From NCBI RefSeq assembly GCF_029167645.1, contig NZ_CP119147.1, positions 3,793,501 to 3,857,500 on the forward strand: DNA of 64,000 nt, written 5' to 3'. Source of the stretch: Streptomyces sp. AM 2-1-1. Lineage in GTDB: Bacteria > Actinomycetota > Actinomycetes > Streptomycetales > Streptomycetaceae. The first letter of the stretch is position 1. Each line of letters starts with the position of its first letter. The position numbers and the translations under genes were made by a program. The notes below the pieces were generated by a model. It worked only from the letters and a program-made list of their open reading frames with translations. It was not told the origin of the DNA and made no database searches. Shown here piece by piece: positions 24,302 to 33,677 of this stretch.

Positions 24302-27300
24302 CTACGGTGCGGCGGCGTCGATCGCCTTCACGATCCGCTTGTCCGACACCGGGAAGGCCGTTCCCAGCGCGTGCGCGAAGTAACTGACCCGCAGCTCCTC
24401 GATCATCCAGCGGATGTCGAGCACCTCCTGCGGCACGGGCCGCCCCTGCGGCAACTGCTCCAGCAGCCAGGCGTACTCGTCCTGCATCTCGTGGACCTTC
24501 TCCATGCGCGTGGTGTCGCGCTGGACCGAGGTCGGCATCTGCTGGAGCCGGCGGTCCGCCGCGACGAGGTAGCGCATCAGGTCGGGCAGCCTGCGCAGCC
24601 CGGTCGCGGTGACGAAGCCGGCCGGCACGAGCCGTGCCAGCTGCTCCCGTACGTCCGCGACGTTCTTCACCAGCGTCAGGCTGTTCGTGGCCTTCAGACG
24701 GCGCTCGCAGGCCTGCCAGGCGGCCAGGATCTGCTGGACCTGGCCGACCGTGCGGACCGTGAGGTCGACCAGGTCGGCACGGACCTTGTCGTACAGGGCG
24801 GTGAAGGCCGCCTCGTCCCAGGCGGGGCCGCCGTGGGCGGCGATCAGGCGGTCGGCGGCGGCGGTGGCGCAGTCCTCGAAGAGGGCCTGCACCGAGCCGT
24901 GCGGATTGCGCGACAGCGCCAGCTTCTGCTGGTTGGTGAGCTTGTCCGAGGCGAACTTCGCCGGGTTGACCGGGATGTTCAGCAGGATGAGCCGACGGGT
25001 TCCGCGCCACATCGCCTGCTGCTGCTCGGCCTCGGTGTCGAAGAGCCGTACGGCCACCGTCCCGCCCTGGTCCACCAGCGCCGGGTACGCCTTGACCGGC
25101 TGCCCGGCCCGCCGGGTCTCGAAGACCCGGTCCAGCGTGCCGATGGTCCAGCCGGTGAGCCCCGAACGCTCGACGGAGACCCCCGAGGGCCCCGCGGTCG
25201 CCGCGGCGGCCTGGGAGAGCGCCTGGCGGGCCTTCGGGCGCAACCGGAGCTTGAGCGCGTCGAGGTCCTTGTCCTCGGCGACCTTGCGCCGCCGCTCGTC
25301 GACGATCCGGAAAGTGATCTTCAGGTGTTCCGGTACCCGGCCCAGGTCGAAGTCGTCCGCGGTGACCGGCACCCCGACCATCCGCTGGAGTTCGCGGGCG
25401 AGCGTGGTGGGCAGCGGCTCCTGGAGCGGGACGGCCCGGTCGAGGAACTTGTCCGCGTAGTTGGGGGCGGGCACGTAGTGGCGGCGGATCGGCTTGGGCA
25501 GCGAGCGGATCAGCTCGGTGACGACCTCCTCGCGGAGCCCCGGGATCTGCCAGTCGAAGCCCTCGGAGGTGACCTGGTTGAGCACCTGGAGCGGGATGTG
25601 GACGGTCACGCCGTCCGCGTCCGCGCCGGGCTCGAACTGGTACGTCACCTTGAACTTGAGCTTCCCCTGCCGCCAGGAGTCCGGGTAGTCGTCCTTGGTG
25701 ACGGCCCCGGCCTTCTCGTTGATGAGCATGGAGCGCTCGAAGTCCAGCGCGTCCGGCTCGTCCCGGCGCTTGTGCTTCCACCAGGAGTCGAAGTGCGCGC
25801 CGGACACGATGTGTTCGGGGATGCGCTGGTCGTAGAAGTCGAAGAGCGTCTCGTCGTCCACGAGGATGTCGCGGCGCCGGGCGCGGTGCTCCAACTCCTC
25901 GACCTCGCCGAGGAGTTTGCGGTTGTCGTGGAAGAACTGGTGGTGCGTCCGCCAGTCCCCCTCCACCAGGGCGTTCCGGATGAAGAGGTCGCGGGACGCC
26001 TCCTGGTCGATTCGGCCGAAATTGACCTTGCGCTGGGCGATGATCGGTACCCCGTAGAGGGTGACCCGCTCGTAGGCCATCACCGCCGCCTGGTCCTTCT
26101 CCCAGTGCGGCTCGCTGTAGGTGCGCTTCAGCAGGTGCTGGGCCACCGGCTCGATCCACTCCGGCTCGACCTTCGCGTTGACGCGCGCCCAGAGCCGGGA
26201 GGTCTCCACCAGTTCGGCCGACATCACGAACCGGGGCTGCTTCTTGAAGAGCGAGGAGCCCGGGAAGATCGCGAACTTGGCGCTGCGCGCGCCCAGGTAC
26301 TCGTTCTTCTCGGTGTCCTTGAGACCGATGTGCGAAAGCAGACCGGCCAGCAGCGAGGTGTGCACCGCCTGCTCGGGGATGGCCCCGCCGACCGTCGGCT
26401 CCTCGACCTTGATGTCCATCTGCCGGGCGACCGTGCGCAGCTGGGCGTAGATGTCCTGCCATTCGCGGATGCGCAGGAAGTTGAGGTACTCCTGCTTGCA
26501 CATCCGGCGGAAGCTGGCCGAACCGCGCTCCCTCTGCTGCTCGCGGACGTAGTCCCAGAGCTTCAGGTACGCCAGGAAGTCCGAGGTCTCGTCCTTGAAC
26601 CGGGCGTGCTGCTGGTCGGCCTGCGTCTGCTTGTCCGAGGGCCGCTCGCGCGGGTCCTGGATGGAGAGCGCGGCGGCGATGACCATCACCTCGCGGGCGC
26701 AGCCGTTGCGGTCGGCCTCGATCACCATCCGGGCCAGGCGCGGGTCCACCGGAAGCTGTGAGAGTTTGCGGCCGAGCGGGGTGAGCCGCTTGCGCGCGTC
26801 CTTCTCCGCGGGGTCCAGCGCGCCCAGCTCCTGGAGCAGCTGCACCCCGTCGCGGATGTTGCGGTGGTCCGGCGGGTCGATGAACGGGAACTTCTCGATC
26901 TCGCCGAGGCCGGCCGCGGTCATCTGGAGGATGACGGAGGCGAGGTTGGTCCGCAGGATCTCCGCGTCGGTGAACTCCGGCCGGGTCAGGAAGTCGTCCT
27001 CGGAGTACAGCCGGATGCAGATGCCGTCGGACGTGCGCCCGCAGCGGCCCTTGCGCTGGTTGGCGCTGGCCTGCGAGATCGCCTCGATCGGCAGCCGCTG
27101 GACCTTTGTGCGGTGGCTGTAGCGGGAGATGCGGGCGGTGCCCGGGTCGATCACGTACTTGATGCCGGGGACGGTCAGCGAGGTCTCGGCCACGTTGGTC
27201 GCGAGGACGATGCGGCGGGTGACGCCGCTGGGGGTCCGCTGGAACACCCGGTGCTGCTCGGCGTGGGAGAGGCGCGCGTAGAGGGGGAGCACCTCGGTGT

Positions 27301-28243
27301 GGCGGAGGTTGCGCTTGCCGAGCGCGTCGGCCGTGTCGCGGATCTCGCGCTCGCCGGAGAGGAAGACCAGCACGTCGCCGGGGCCGGCGGAGTGGAGCTC
27401 GTCCACCGCCTCGCAGATCGCGGTGATCTGGTCGCGGTCGGCGTCCTCGCCGCCCTCTTCGAGCAGCGGGCGGTAGCGGACCTCCACCGGGTAGGTGCGC
27501 CCGCTGACCTCGACGATCGGGGCGTCCCCGAAGTGCCGGGAGAACCGCTCCGGGTCGATCGTCGCCGAGGTGATGACGACCTTCAGGTCCGGGCGCTTCG
27601 GCAGCAGCCGGGCCAGGTAGCCGAGGAGGAAGTCGATGTTGAGCGACCGCTCGTGCGCCTCGTCGATGATGATCGTGTCGTACGCGAGCAGCTCGCGGTC
27701 GGTCTGGATCTCGGCCAGCAGGATGCCGTCCGTCATCAGCTTCACGAAGGTCGACTCGGGGTTCACCTGGTCGGTGAAGCGGACCTTCCAGCCGACGGTC
27801 TCGCCGAGCGGGGTGTCGAGCTCCTCCGCGACCCGCTCCGCGACCGTGCGGGCCGCGATCCGGCGGGGCTGGGTGTGCCCGATCATGCCGCGTACCCCGC
27901 GCCCGAGCTCCATGCAGATCTTGGGGATCTGGGTGGTCTTGCCGGAGCCGGTCTCGCCCGCGACGATCACGACCTGGTGGTCGCGTATCGCCTCCAGGAT
28001 CACGTCCTTCTTCTGGCTCACCGGAAGCTGGTCCGGGTACGACACGGTGGGCAGCCGGGAGGCGCGCGCGGCGAGCCGTTCGGCGGCCTTGCCCGCTTCG
28101 GCCGCGATCTCGTCCACGACGGACTGACGGGCCTCGGGCTTGCGGATGCGACGCGCCCCTTCGAGACGCCGGCCGAGCCGGTGCGCGTCACGGAGCGAGA
28201 GCTGTCCGAGCTGGGACTGGAGATCAGCGAAGGAAGTAGACAT
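24302..28243 (-). CDS. hrpA: ATP-dependent DEAH-box RNA helicase
   Basis: A 1313-residue HrpA-type helicase. The Walker A motif GETGSGKT is at 96-103, DEAH at 194-197, the SAT motif in VVITSATIDPERFS, and motif VI in NQRKGRCGRTSDGICIRLY. Helicase-associated and OB-fold domains follow, and a long C-terminal DUF3418-type region completes the protein, giving the usual length of about 1300. HrpA-type helicases act on mRNA and stalled translation complexes. ATG 28243 gives MSTSFADLQSQLGQL. It stands alone, bounded by tRNA-Asp downstream and a divergent DsbA-like gene upstream. Confidence 0.95.
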   Translation of the reverse strand: MSTSFADLQSQLGQLSLRDAHRLGRRLEGARRIRKPEARQSVVDEIAAEAGKAAERLAARASRLPTVSYPDQLPVSQKKDVILEAIRDHQVVIVAGETGSGKTTQIPKICMELGRGVRGMIGHTQPRRIAARTVAERVAEELDTPLGETVGWKVRFTDQVNPESTFVKLMTDGILLAEIQTDRELLAYDTIIIDEAHERSLNIDFLLGYLARLLPKRPDLKVVITSATIDPERFSRHFGDAPIVEVSGRTYPVEVRYRPLLEEGGEDADRDQITAICEAVDELHSAGPGDVLVFLSGEREIRDTADALGKRNLRHTEVLPLYARLSHAEQHRVFQRTPSGVTRRIVLATNVAETSLTVPGIKYVIDPGTARISRYSHRTKVQRLPIEAISQASANQRKGRCGRTSDGICIRLYSEDDFLTRPEFTDAEILRTNLASVILQMTAAGLGEIEKFPFIDPPDHRNIRDGVQLLQELGALDPAEKDARKRLTPLGRKLSQLPVDPRLARMVIEADRNGCAREVMVIAAALSIQDPRERPSDKQTQADQQHARFKDETSDFLAYLKLWDYVREQQRERGSASFRRMCKQEYLNFLRIREWQDIYAQLRTVARQMDIKVEEPTVGGAIPEQAVHTSLLAGLLSHIGLKDTEKNEYLGARSAKFAIFPGSSLFKKQPRFVMSAELVETSRLWARVNAKVEPEWIEPVAQHLLKRTYSEPHWEKDQAAVMAYERVTLYGVPIIAQRKVNFGRIDQEASRDLFIRNALVEGDWRTHHQFFHDNRKLLGEVEELEHRARRRDILVDDETLFDFYDQRIPEHIVSGAHFDSWWKHKRRDEPDALDFERSMLINEKAGAVTKDDYPDSWRQGKLKFKVTYQFEPGADADGVTVHIPLQVLNQVTSEGFDWQIPGLREEVVTELIRSLPKPIRRHYVPAPNYADKFLDRAVPLQEPLPTTLARELQRMVGVPVTADDFDLGRVPEHLKITFRIVDERRRKVAEDKDLDALKLRLRPKARQALSQAAAATAGPSGVSVERSGLTGWTIGTLDRVFETRRAGQPVKAYPALVDQGGTVAVRLFDTEAEQQQAMWRGTRRLILLNIPVNPAKFASDKLTNQQKLALSRNPHGSVQALFEDCATAAADRLIAAHGGPAWDEAAFTALYDKVRADLVDLTVRTVGQVQQILAAWQACERRLKATNSLTLVKNVADVREQLARLVPAGFVTATGLRRLPDLMRYLVAADRRLQQMPTSVQRDTTRMEKVHEMQDEYAWLLEQLPQGRPVPQEVLDIRWMIEELRVSYFAHALGTAFPVSDKRIVKAIDAAAP

Positions 28244-28570
28244 ACGGATCCCAGGATCTCACCCGCGCCCGAAGAGTGGCGAACCGATTTCGCACCGCCC
28301 GGGTACGGGCGTCCCGCGACCCCCGCGCCGGTACGCCCGTCCGGGCGGGGTGCGGCACGTACGATCTGCGGCAAGTCGACCGTTTCGAGGCCACCGGGAA
28401 GGGGCCCGCACGTGTCCCGTACGACGTGCCCGCGCCCGGCGAGCCGGACCGCCGTGCCGCGCCCCGGCATCCGGATAGCCCCGGGTGGCCGCGCCCGCTG
28501 AGCCGCACCGCCGCCGGCCGCCCCCTCTTCTCCGCCGCCCCGCATCCGTACGACGCTCCCGGAGTGCCGC
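28244..28570. other. Divergent spacer between hrpA and the DsbA-like gene
   Basis: A 327-base spacer with repeated GTACGGGCG/CGCCCGT motifs near 28302 and 28332 that can pair. It should contain both promoters; no gene is seen. Confidence 0.4.
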
Positions 28571-29347
28571 ATGCCCCTGCCCCAGAAGAAGAGCCGGTCG
28601 AGGAAGCCGCTGCTGTTCGGCTCCGCGGTCGTCCTCGCCGCCGCCCTGCTCGGTTACGTCTCGTACCGGGCGACCGACCCCGGCCCGTCCCCGTCCGCCA
28701 CGGCCGGCGAGTCGGCCCGGCCCGAGGCGGGGGAGTACTCCGAGACGGCGAAGCTCGCCCGCCGCGAACCGGGCGACCCGCTGGCGCTCGGCCGTACGGA
28801 CGCGCTCGTCGTCCTGGTCGAGTACGGCGACTTCCAGTGCGGCTACTGCGCCACGTTCGCCCGGGACACCGAGCCGGCCCTGGTCGACGCCTACGTGGCC
28901 GACGGCACCCTGCGCATCGAGTGGCGCAACTTCCCGATCTTCGGCGAGGAGTCCGAGGCCGCCGCCCGCGCCGCCTGGGCCGCGGGCCGGCAGAAGCGCT
29001 TCTGGGAGTTCCACCGGGCCGCGTACGCCGAGGGTTCCCGGAAGAAGGGGTTCGGTCCCGAACGGCTCACCGCCCTCGCGAAGGAGGCGGGGGTGGCGGA
29101 CCTGGAGCGGTTCCGCACCGATCTCGACAGCGCCGAGGCGGCGGAGTCGGTCGGCCGGGACCAGGCCGAGGCGTACGGGCTCGGTGCCACCTCCACGCCG
29201 TCCTTCCTCGTCAACGGCCGCCCGCTGGCGGGCGCCCAGCCCGACGCGACCTTCACCTCCGCCATCGAGGAGGCCGCCGAGGCGGCCCGCACCGGCTCCG
29301 CCGTGCCGACCGAGAGCGTCGGCCAGGCGGGGAACCGGGCCCGGTGA
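28571..29347 (+). CDS. Membrane-anchored DsbA-like thioredoxin-fold protein
   Basis: A 258-residue protein with an N-terminal membrane anchor (residues about 13-32, LLFGSAVVLAAALLGYVSY) after a basic stretch, so the rest is exported. The thioredoxin fold starts VVLVEYGDFQCGYCATFARD, with the active-site CGYC at 90-93, and the cis-Pro loop is ATSTPSFLVNG. It belongs to the DsbA/DSBA-like thioredoxin group used by actinobacteria for oxidation or reduction of exported proteins. ATG 28571 gives MPLPQKKSRSRK. It reads toward the tRNA cluster and shares its terminator. Confidence 0.92.
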   Translation: MPLPQKKSRSRKPLLFGSAVVLAAALLGYVSYRATDPGPSPSATAGESARPEAGEYSETAKLARREPGDPLALGRTDALVVLVEYGDFQCGYCATFARDTEPALVDAYVADGTLRIEWRNFPIFGEESEAAARAAWAAGRQKRFWEFHRAAYAEGSRKKGFGPERLTALAKEAGVADLERFRTDLDSAEAAESVGRDQAEAYGLGATSTPSFLVNGRPLAGAQPDATFTSAIEEAAEAARTGSAVPTESVGQAGNRAR

Positions 29348-29449
29348 CGGCCGCACCGGTCCGACCGGCCCGCGTACCGGACGGACCGGTGCGGCGGGTT
29401 GGACCGCGCCGGTGGGGTGGACAGGGCCTCGGGGCGGGCCGGAAACGGC

Positions 29450-29479
29450 GGAAGCCCCATCCGTGGGGATGGGGCTTCC
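29450..29479. terminator. Terminator between the DsbA-like gene and the tRNA cluster
   Basis: A perfect 13-bp stem GGAAGCCCCATCC (29450-29462) with 29467-29479 and a four-base loop serves the minus-strand tRNA cluster and the plus-strand gene. Confidence 0.88.
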
Positions 29480-29485
29480 GGGAGG

Positions 29486-29559
29486 TGGCTGGGGCCGGGA
29501 TCGAACCGGCGACCTATCGCTTTTCAGGCGATCGCTCGTACCAACTGAGCTACCCAGCC
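29486..29559 (-). tRNA. tRNA-Phe (anticodon GAA)
   Basis: A 74-nt minus-strand cloverleaf: acceptor GGCTGGG/CCCAGCC, anticodon loop CTGAAAA giving GAA, T-loop GTTCGAT. It is the last gene of a Glu-Asp-Phe cluster. Confidence 0.97.
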
Positions 29560-29581
29560 ACGCAGCTCCTGAGAACTGCAG

Positions 29582-29656
29582 CGGTCCTGACGGGATTTGA
29601 ACCCGCGGCCTCCACCTTGACAGGGTGGCGAGCACTCCAAACTGCTCCACAGGACC
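29582..29656 (-). tRNA. tRNA-Asp (anticodon GTC), copy 2
   Basis: A 75-nt copy identical to the tRNA at 24079, here between tRNA-Glu and tRNA-Phe, with spacers of only 22 and 38 bases. Confidence 0.97.
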
Positions 29657-29694
29657 AAGCAATGTGCGAGACAAGTCTCGCACACGGTAAAGCG

Positions 29695-29767
29695 TGCCCC
29701 CAACGGGATTCGAACCCGTGCTACCGCCTTGAAAGGGCGGCGTCCTGGGCCACTAGACGATGAGGGC
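29695..29767 (-). tRNA. tRNA-Glu (anticodon TTC)
   Basis: A 73-nt minus-strand cloverleaf: acceptor GCCCTCA with TGGGGGC (one G-U), anticodon loop CTTTCAA giving TTC, canonical GTTCGAA T-loop. It is the first gene of the cluster. Confidence 0.97.
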
Positions 29768-29880
29768 TAAAGGCCCACCGGCTTGCTTTCCAGCGCGTCG
29801 GGGACGTGAGAAGCATATGGGATCCCGGAGCTAACGCCAAAACGGTTTCCCGGCGGGGTCGTGGCGGCGGTGCGGCGAGG

Positions 29881-31524
29881 TCACGGGGAGGGCCGGCGCT
29901 CCCCGGCCGGGGAGGGGGCGGCGGGGACCGGGGAGCCGGGCGAAGAGGGCGTGGCGGGGGTGGGGGAGCCGGGGCTCGCGGTCCCCGAGGGGGTCGCCTC
30001 GGGGGTGTTCTCCTCCGGCAGGTGGCGGCTGACCTCGGCCGTCGTCAGCCCCAGTCCGCCCAGCGTGATCTCGTCCCAGGCCTGCAGACGGCGGGTCGCC
30101 CGGTCCAGGTAGAGGACCGAGGCGCGCACCTTCTCCGGCTTCTCGTTCTGGACGGCGCGCAGGCCGCCGCCGCCGGTGGACCCCTCCACCTTCAACCGGG
30201 TGCCGAGCGGGAGGACCTCGTTGACCCGGTGGTGGACGTGGCCGGCGAGGACGAGCGGGACCGTGCCGTCCGTCTGCCGGGCCGCCTGGGGATCGTGCGC
30301 CACCGCGATGTCCACCGGGGTGCCGGCCCGGGTCTGGTCGCGGAGGGCGGAGGCCAGCCGGAGACCGGCCATCCGCTCGGCCGCCTCACCGCCCCGGGCC
30401 AGCGACCGGTCGGGGGTGAACTGGGGGTCGCCGGTGCCCGCGATGCGCAGCCCCGCGACGGTCACCGTGCTCCCCTCGTCCAGCACGTGCGCGTTCTCGA
30501 GGCCCCGGAGGTAGGTCTGCGTGTCGGAGGAGTCGTGGTTGCCGCGCACCCAGACGTACGGGGCGCCGAGGTCGCGGACCGGATCGAGGAAGCCGTTCTC
30601 GGTGGTGGTGCCGTGGTCCATGGTGTCGCCGGAATCGATGATCACGTCGATGCCGTACTGCTCGACGAGCGAGGCGACGATGTGCCAGGACGCCGGGTTG
30701 AGGTGGATGTCCGAGACGTGCAGGACCCGCAGGGTGCCCGGGTCCGGCTGGTAGACGGGGAGCGTGGAGGTGGCGTCGTACAGCCGGGAGACGTTGGTGA
30801 CCAGCCGGGCCAGCTCCTGCTGGTAGACGTCGAACTCGGTGACGATCGAACGGGCGTCGCCGACCACCGAGGGGGCGCTGGAGAGCAGCCCCGAGAACTT
30901 CGGTTCCAGCACCGACTTCGGGTTCCAGGTGGCGTACGCGCTCACCCCCGACGCGGTCAGCAGCACCAGCGCGAGGCCGCCGGCGGCCAGCGCCGGGCGC
31001 GGGCGCCGGTAGACGATCAGGCCGAGCGCCGTCGCCCCGGTCAGGACGGCGACCACCGACCGCACCGCCAGCTCCCGCGCGCCGGCCGCGATGTCCTCGG
31101 TGACCTCGTCCTGGAGCCCGGAGAATCGTTCCGGCTTCTCCACCAGCCGCTGCGAGCGCTCGGGATCGAGGCGGTCCACGTCCACGTCGAGGCGGACGGG
31201 AGCGATGTGCGAGTCCAGCTCCAGCGCGCCGAGCGGGGAGACGTCCACCCGGGTGCCCCCGGTGAGCGAGGGGCGCAGGGCCATCGTGGTGTCCATGGGG
31301 CCGACCGGCGTACGCACGTCCCCCACGACCAGCAGCCCGAGCCAGGCGCCCAGCACCACCACCGCGAGCATCGCAAGCCCCCGCACCAGCGGGCGCGGCC
31401 GGCGTCCCGCGAGTTCGGGCACCGGCATCGGGGCGGTCCGGCGGCTCCGCCGGGAGCGGCCGGACCGCGAACGGGCCGCACGGGCGGACACCGAACGGGA
31501 CGGACGGAACGGGACACGAACCAT
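29881..31524 (-). CDS. Membrane-anchored metallophosphoesterase
   Basis: About 547 residues if ATG 31524 is used. A basic N-terminus precedes a helix (GLAMLAVVVLGAWLGLLVVG), then an extracytoplasmic segment, more hydrophobic helices around VVAVLTGATALGLIVY and ALAAGGLALVLLTASGV, then the calcineurin-like domain: VLHVSDIHLNP, DVIIDSGDTMDHG, YVWVRGNHDS, AVAHDPQ and LAGHVHH, which are the five metal-ligand blocks. The C-terminal tail is Pro/Ser-rich. The substrate is unknown; a cell-surface phosphodiesterase role is inferred. The start is uncertain because no good ribosome binding site is seen; ATG 31428 is an alternative. Confidence 0.85.
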   Translation of the reverse strand: MVRVPFRPSRSVSARAARSRSGRSRRSRRTAPMPVPELAGRRPRPLVRGLAMLAVVVLGAWLGLLVVGDVRTPVGPMDTTMALRPSLTGGTRVDVSPLGALELDSHIAPVRLDVDVDRLDPERSQRLVEKPERFSGLQDEVTEDIAAGARELAVRSVVAVLTGATALGLIVYRRPRPALAAGGLALVLLTASGVSAYATWNPKSVLEPKFSGLLSSAPSVVGDARSIVTEFDVYQQELARLVTNVSRLYDATSTLPVYQPDPGTLRVLHVSDIHLNPASWHIVASLVEQYGIDVIIDSGDTMDHGTTTENGFLDPVRDLGAPYVWVRGNHDSSDTQTYLRGLENAHVLDEGSTVTVAGLRIAGTGDPQFTPDRSLARGGEAAERMAGLRLASALRDQTRAGTPVDIAVAHDPQAARQTDGTVPLVLAGHVHHRVNEVLPLGTRLKVEGSTGGGGLRAVQNEKPEKVRASVLYLDRATRRLQAWDEITLGGLGLTTAEVSRHLPEENTPEATPSGTASPGSPTPATPSSPGSPVPAAPSPAGERRPSP

Positions 31525-31711
31525 TGGACCCGTATGCCCGGTCCGCCCTCCGGCCATGCGGCGGGGGCGGGGCACGCCCGCGTACGGGTTGCGGGAGCGG
31601 CGGACAGTGCTCCTCCCCGGTCGTACGGGCGCGTAGGGGGGCGTACGGGACGTAGCGGACGTGCGGCGGACGGGCGGGCGCGCCGGGGCGGGCGTGCGTG
31701 ACAATGGCGGG

Positions 31712-32062
31712 GTGCTGGAGATGACGCGCGAGCAGTTCGAAGAGCTGGTGAGTGAGGCGCTCGACCGGATCCCGCCGGAGCTGACGCGGCTGATGGACAA
31801 CGTCGCGGTGTTCGTCGAGGACGAACCGGACCCCGGCGACCCCGAGTTGCTCGGGCTCTACGAGGGAACGCCGCTCACCGAACGGGGCGAGTGGTACGCG
31901 GGCGTCCTGCCGGACCGGATCACCGTCTACCGCGGCCCGACGCTGCGGATGTGCGAGACCCGCGAGGACGTCGTCGCGGAGACCGAGATCACCGTGGTCC
32001 ACGAGATCGCCCACCACTTCGGGATCGACGACGCGCGGCTGCACGCGCTGGGTTACGCGTGA
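31712..32062 (+). CDS. Minimal zinc metallopeptidase family protein
   Basis: A 116-residue protein from GTG 31712 (or ATG 31721, [17 protein letters not shown]). It has the zincin motif HEIAHH within [14 protein letters not shown] near the C-terminus and belongs to the very small metallopeptidase-like family common in actinobacteria; proteolysis has not been established for most members. Its stop overlaps the first crcB start (GTGA), so it is translationally coupled to the fluoride channel genes. Confidence 0.88.
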   Translation: MLEMTREQFEELVSEALDRIPPELTRLMDNVAVFVEDEPDPGDPELLGLYEGTPLTERGEWYAGVLPDRITVYRGPTLRMCETREDVVAETEITVVHEIAHHFGIDDARLHALGYA

Positions 32063-32535
32063 GCCGTCCCGGCGAGCCCCGCCGGGACGAGCCCGTCCTG
32101 CCCGCCCTGCCGGGGCCCCGCGAGGCGGCGGTGGTCGCCGTCGTGGCGGCCGGCGGAGCGCTCGGCGCCACCGCGCGGTACGCGGCGACGCTGGCCTGGC
32201 CCACCGGCGCGGGGGCCTTCCCGTGGACGGTCCTCGCCGTCAACGTCGCCGGCTGCGCGCTGATCGGCGTCCTCATGGTGCTGACCGTCGAGCTCTCCGT
32301 GGTCACCCGCCCGCTGCTGCGCCCCTTTCTCGGCGTGGGCGTCCTCGGCGGCTTCACCACCTTCTCCACGTACGCGGCCGACGTCTCGAAGCTGCTCCAG
32401 CGTCAGGAGGCGGCGACGGCCCTGGCCTACGCCGCCCTCACGGTGATGGGGGCGCTCGGCGCGGTCGGGGTCGCTGCGGCGGCGACGCGGGCGTGCGTGG
32501 CCCGCGTCCGGCGGGCGGGCGGGGACACGCGGTGA
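32059..32535 (+). CDS. crcB: Fluoride ion channel CrcB/FluC, subunit 1
   Basis: A 158-residue four-helix membrane protein that exports toxic fluoride. The hallmark [12 protein letters not shown] at the first helix, [11 protein letters not shown], and [13 protein letters not shown] with the pore Phe/Thr/Ser track are all present. The N-terminal 30 residues are polar. GTG 32059 overlaps the preceding stop and the 3' end overlaps the second crcB, so three genes form one operon. Two paralogues in tandem normally mean a heterodimeric channel. Confidence 0.94.
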   Translation: MSRPGEPRRDEPVLPALPGPREAAVVAVVAAGGALGATARYAATLAWPTGAGAFPWTVLAVNVAGCALIGVLMVLTVELSVVTRPLLRPFLGVGVLGGFTTFSTYAADVSKLLQRQEAATALAYAALTVMGALGAVGVAAAATRACVARVRRAGGDTR

Positions 32536-32912
32536 ACTGGCTGCTGGTGATCGTCGGCGGGGCGGTGGGCGCGCCCCTGCGCCACCTGACGGACCGTCTG
32601 GTGCGCCGGTACCACGGAGCGGGGCTCGCGTACGTCTTCCCCTGGGGCACCTTCACGGTCAATGCCGCGGGCAGTCTGCTGCTCGGGGCGCTGACCGGCG
32701 CGGCCGTCTCCGCGCCGGCCTACGCCCTGCTGGGCACGGGGCTCTGCGGGGCGCTGACCACGTACTCGACCTTCTCCTACGAGACGCTCCGGATGGCCGA
32801 GACCGGACGGGGCTTCCTCGCGGGGGCCAACGTGGTGGCCTCGCTGCTGGTGGGGCTCGGCGCGGTGTTCCTCGGCGCGGAGGTGGCGGGCGGGGCCGGG
32901 TTCGGCGGGTGA
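32532..32912 (+). CDS. crcB: Fluoride ion channel CrcB/FluC, subunit 2
   Basis: A 126-residue CrcB paralogue: [39 protein letters not shown], and [16 protein letters not shown] in the place of the pore motif. It starts at GTG 32532 inside the stop of subunit 1. No fluoride riboswitch was recognised upstream of the operon. Confidence 0.94.
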   Translation: MNWLLVIVGGAVGAPLRHLTDRLVRRYHGAGLAYVFPWGTFTVNAAGSLLLGALTGAAVSAPAYALLGTGLCGALTTYSTFSYETLRMAETGRGFLAGANVVASLLVGLGAVFLGAEVAGGAGFGG

Positions 32913-33143
32913 CGTCGGCGGGGGAGTGGAACGGGTGCGGCGGGGGCGGGTGCCGGGTGCCGGGTGCGGTGGCTGACGTCCGTGGGGACGTGGCGTCTCC
33001 GGGCGGTCTCGTTCGGGTGGGCCTCATGCGGGTGATGACCGGCGGATGAGGCGCACCGCTCGCGCCGTGGGCGTGTCCCAGGCGGGGTCCGGGGAGTTGG
33101 GCACCACGCACCCGTTCCCACGTTCCCGTCCCGGAGGTGCCCC

Positions 33144-33677
33144 GTGCGCCCGTTGCCCGTTCCCGCCCGCTGGGCGGTTCTCGCCGCGCTGATGCTGGGC
33201 GCCTCCACCGGGTGCGTGAGCGTCGACGCGGAGAAGACCGGGCCGCGTCCCTCGCGGTCCGCCGGTGCGGCCGGTGCGGTCGAGGAGCAGGACAGCGGGG
33301 TGGCCGGTACGTCCGGCCGCCCGGGCCCCGGTGACGGCAGCCGTCACCACACCGACCGGGGCAAGGACGGGAAGCCTGATCCCAAGCGCGCCGATGATTC
33401 CGCCTCGCCCAGCCCTTCGGCCAAGAAGCCGGCGCCCGGCAGGCCCACGCCCAGCCGGGACGGGGACGGAGGCGGGGCAGTGGTGGTGGTGCCGCCCGGG
33501 ATCACGGCGGGACCCGGGGACCCCGGCGTCACGGCCGCTCCGGTCACGCCCGACCCCACACCACCGCCGGTCACCGACCCGGCCCCGGGCGGGGACACGG
33601 GTGGCCCGGGTCAGCCGGCGGAGTCACCGGACGTGCCGGAGGAACCCTCGCCACCCGCGGCCTCCCCGGTGGAGTGA
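33144..33677 (+). CDS. Pro/Ser-rich lipoprotein
   Basis: A 177-residue protein from GTG 33144 (GGAGG at 33133-33137). The N-terminal signal AVLAALMLGASTGC gives a lipobox (GASTGC, cysteine about residue 24). The mature part is almost wholly low-complexity: charged Lys/Asp stretches, then Pro/Gly/Thr repeats, with a short VVVVPPGI block. It has no fold I recognise and may be a wall-spanning stalk or spacer. It stands alone. Confidence 0.75.
   Translation: MRPLPVPARWAVLAALMLGASTGCVSVDAEKTGPRPSRSAGAAGAVEEQDSGVAGTSGRPGPGDGSRHHTDRGKDGKPDPKRADDSASPSPSAKKPAPGRPTPSRDGDGGGAVVVVPPGITAGPGDPGVTAAPVTPDPTPPPVTDPAPGGDTGGPGQPAESPDVPEEPSPPAASPVE

Noticed and set aside
23457..26501. A 1014-residue minus-strand frame running through hrpA and the tRNA-Asp
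   Set aside because: It crosses a tRNA gene and its terminator and overlaps hrpA in another frame, so it cannot be real.
32059..32912. Fluoride riboswitch for the crcB operon
   Set aside because: The first crcB overlaps the preceding gene and I saw no fluoride aptamer signature upstream of that gene.
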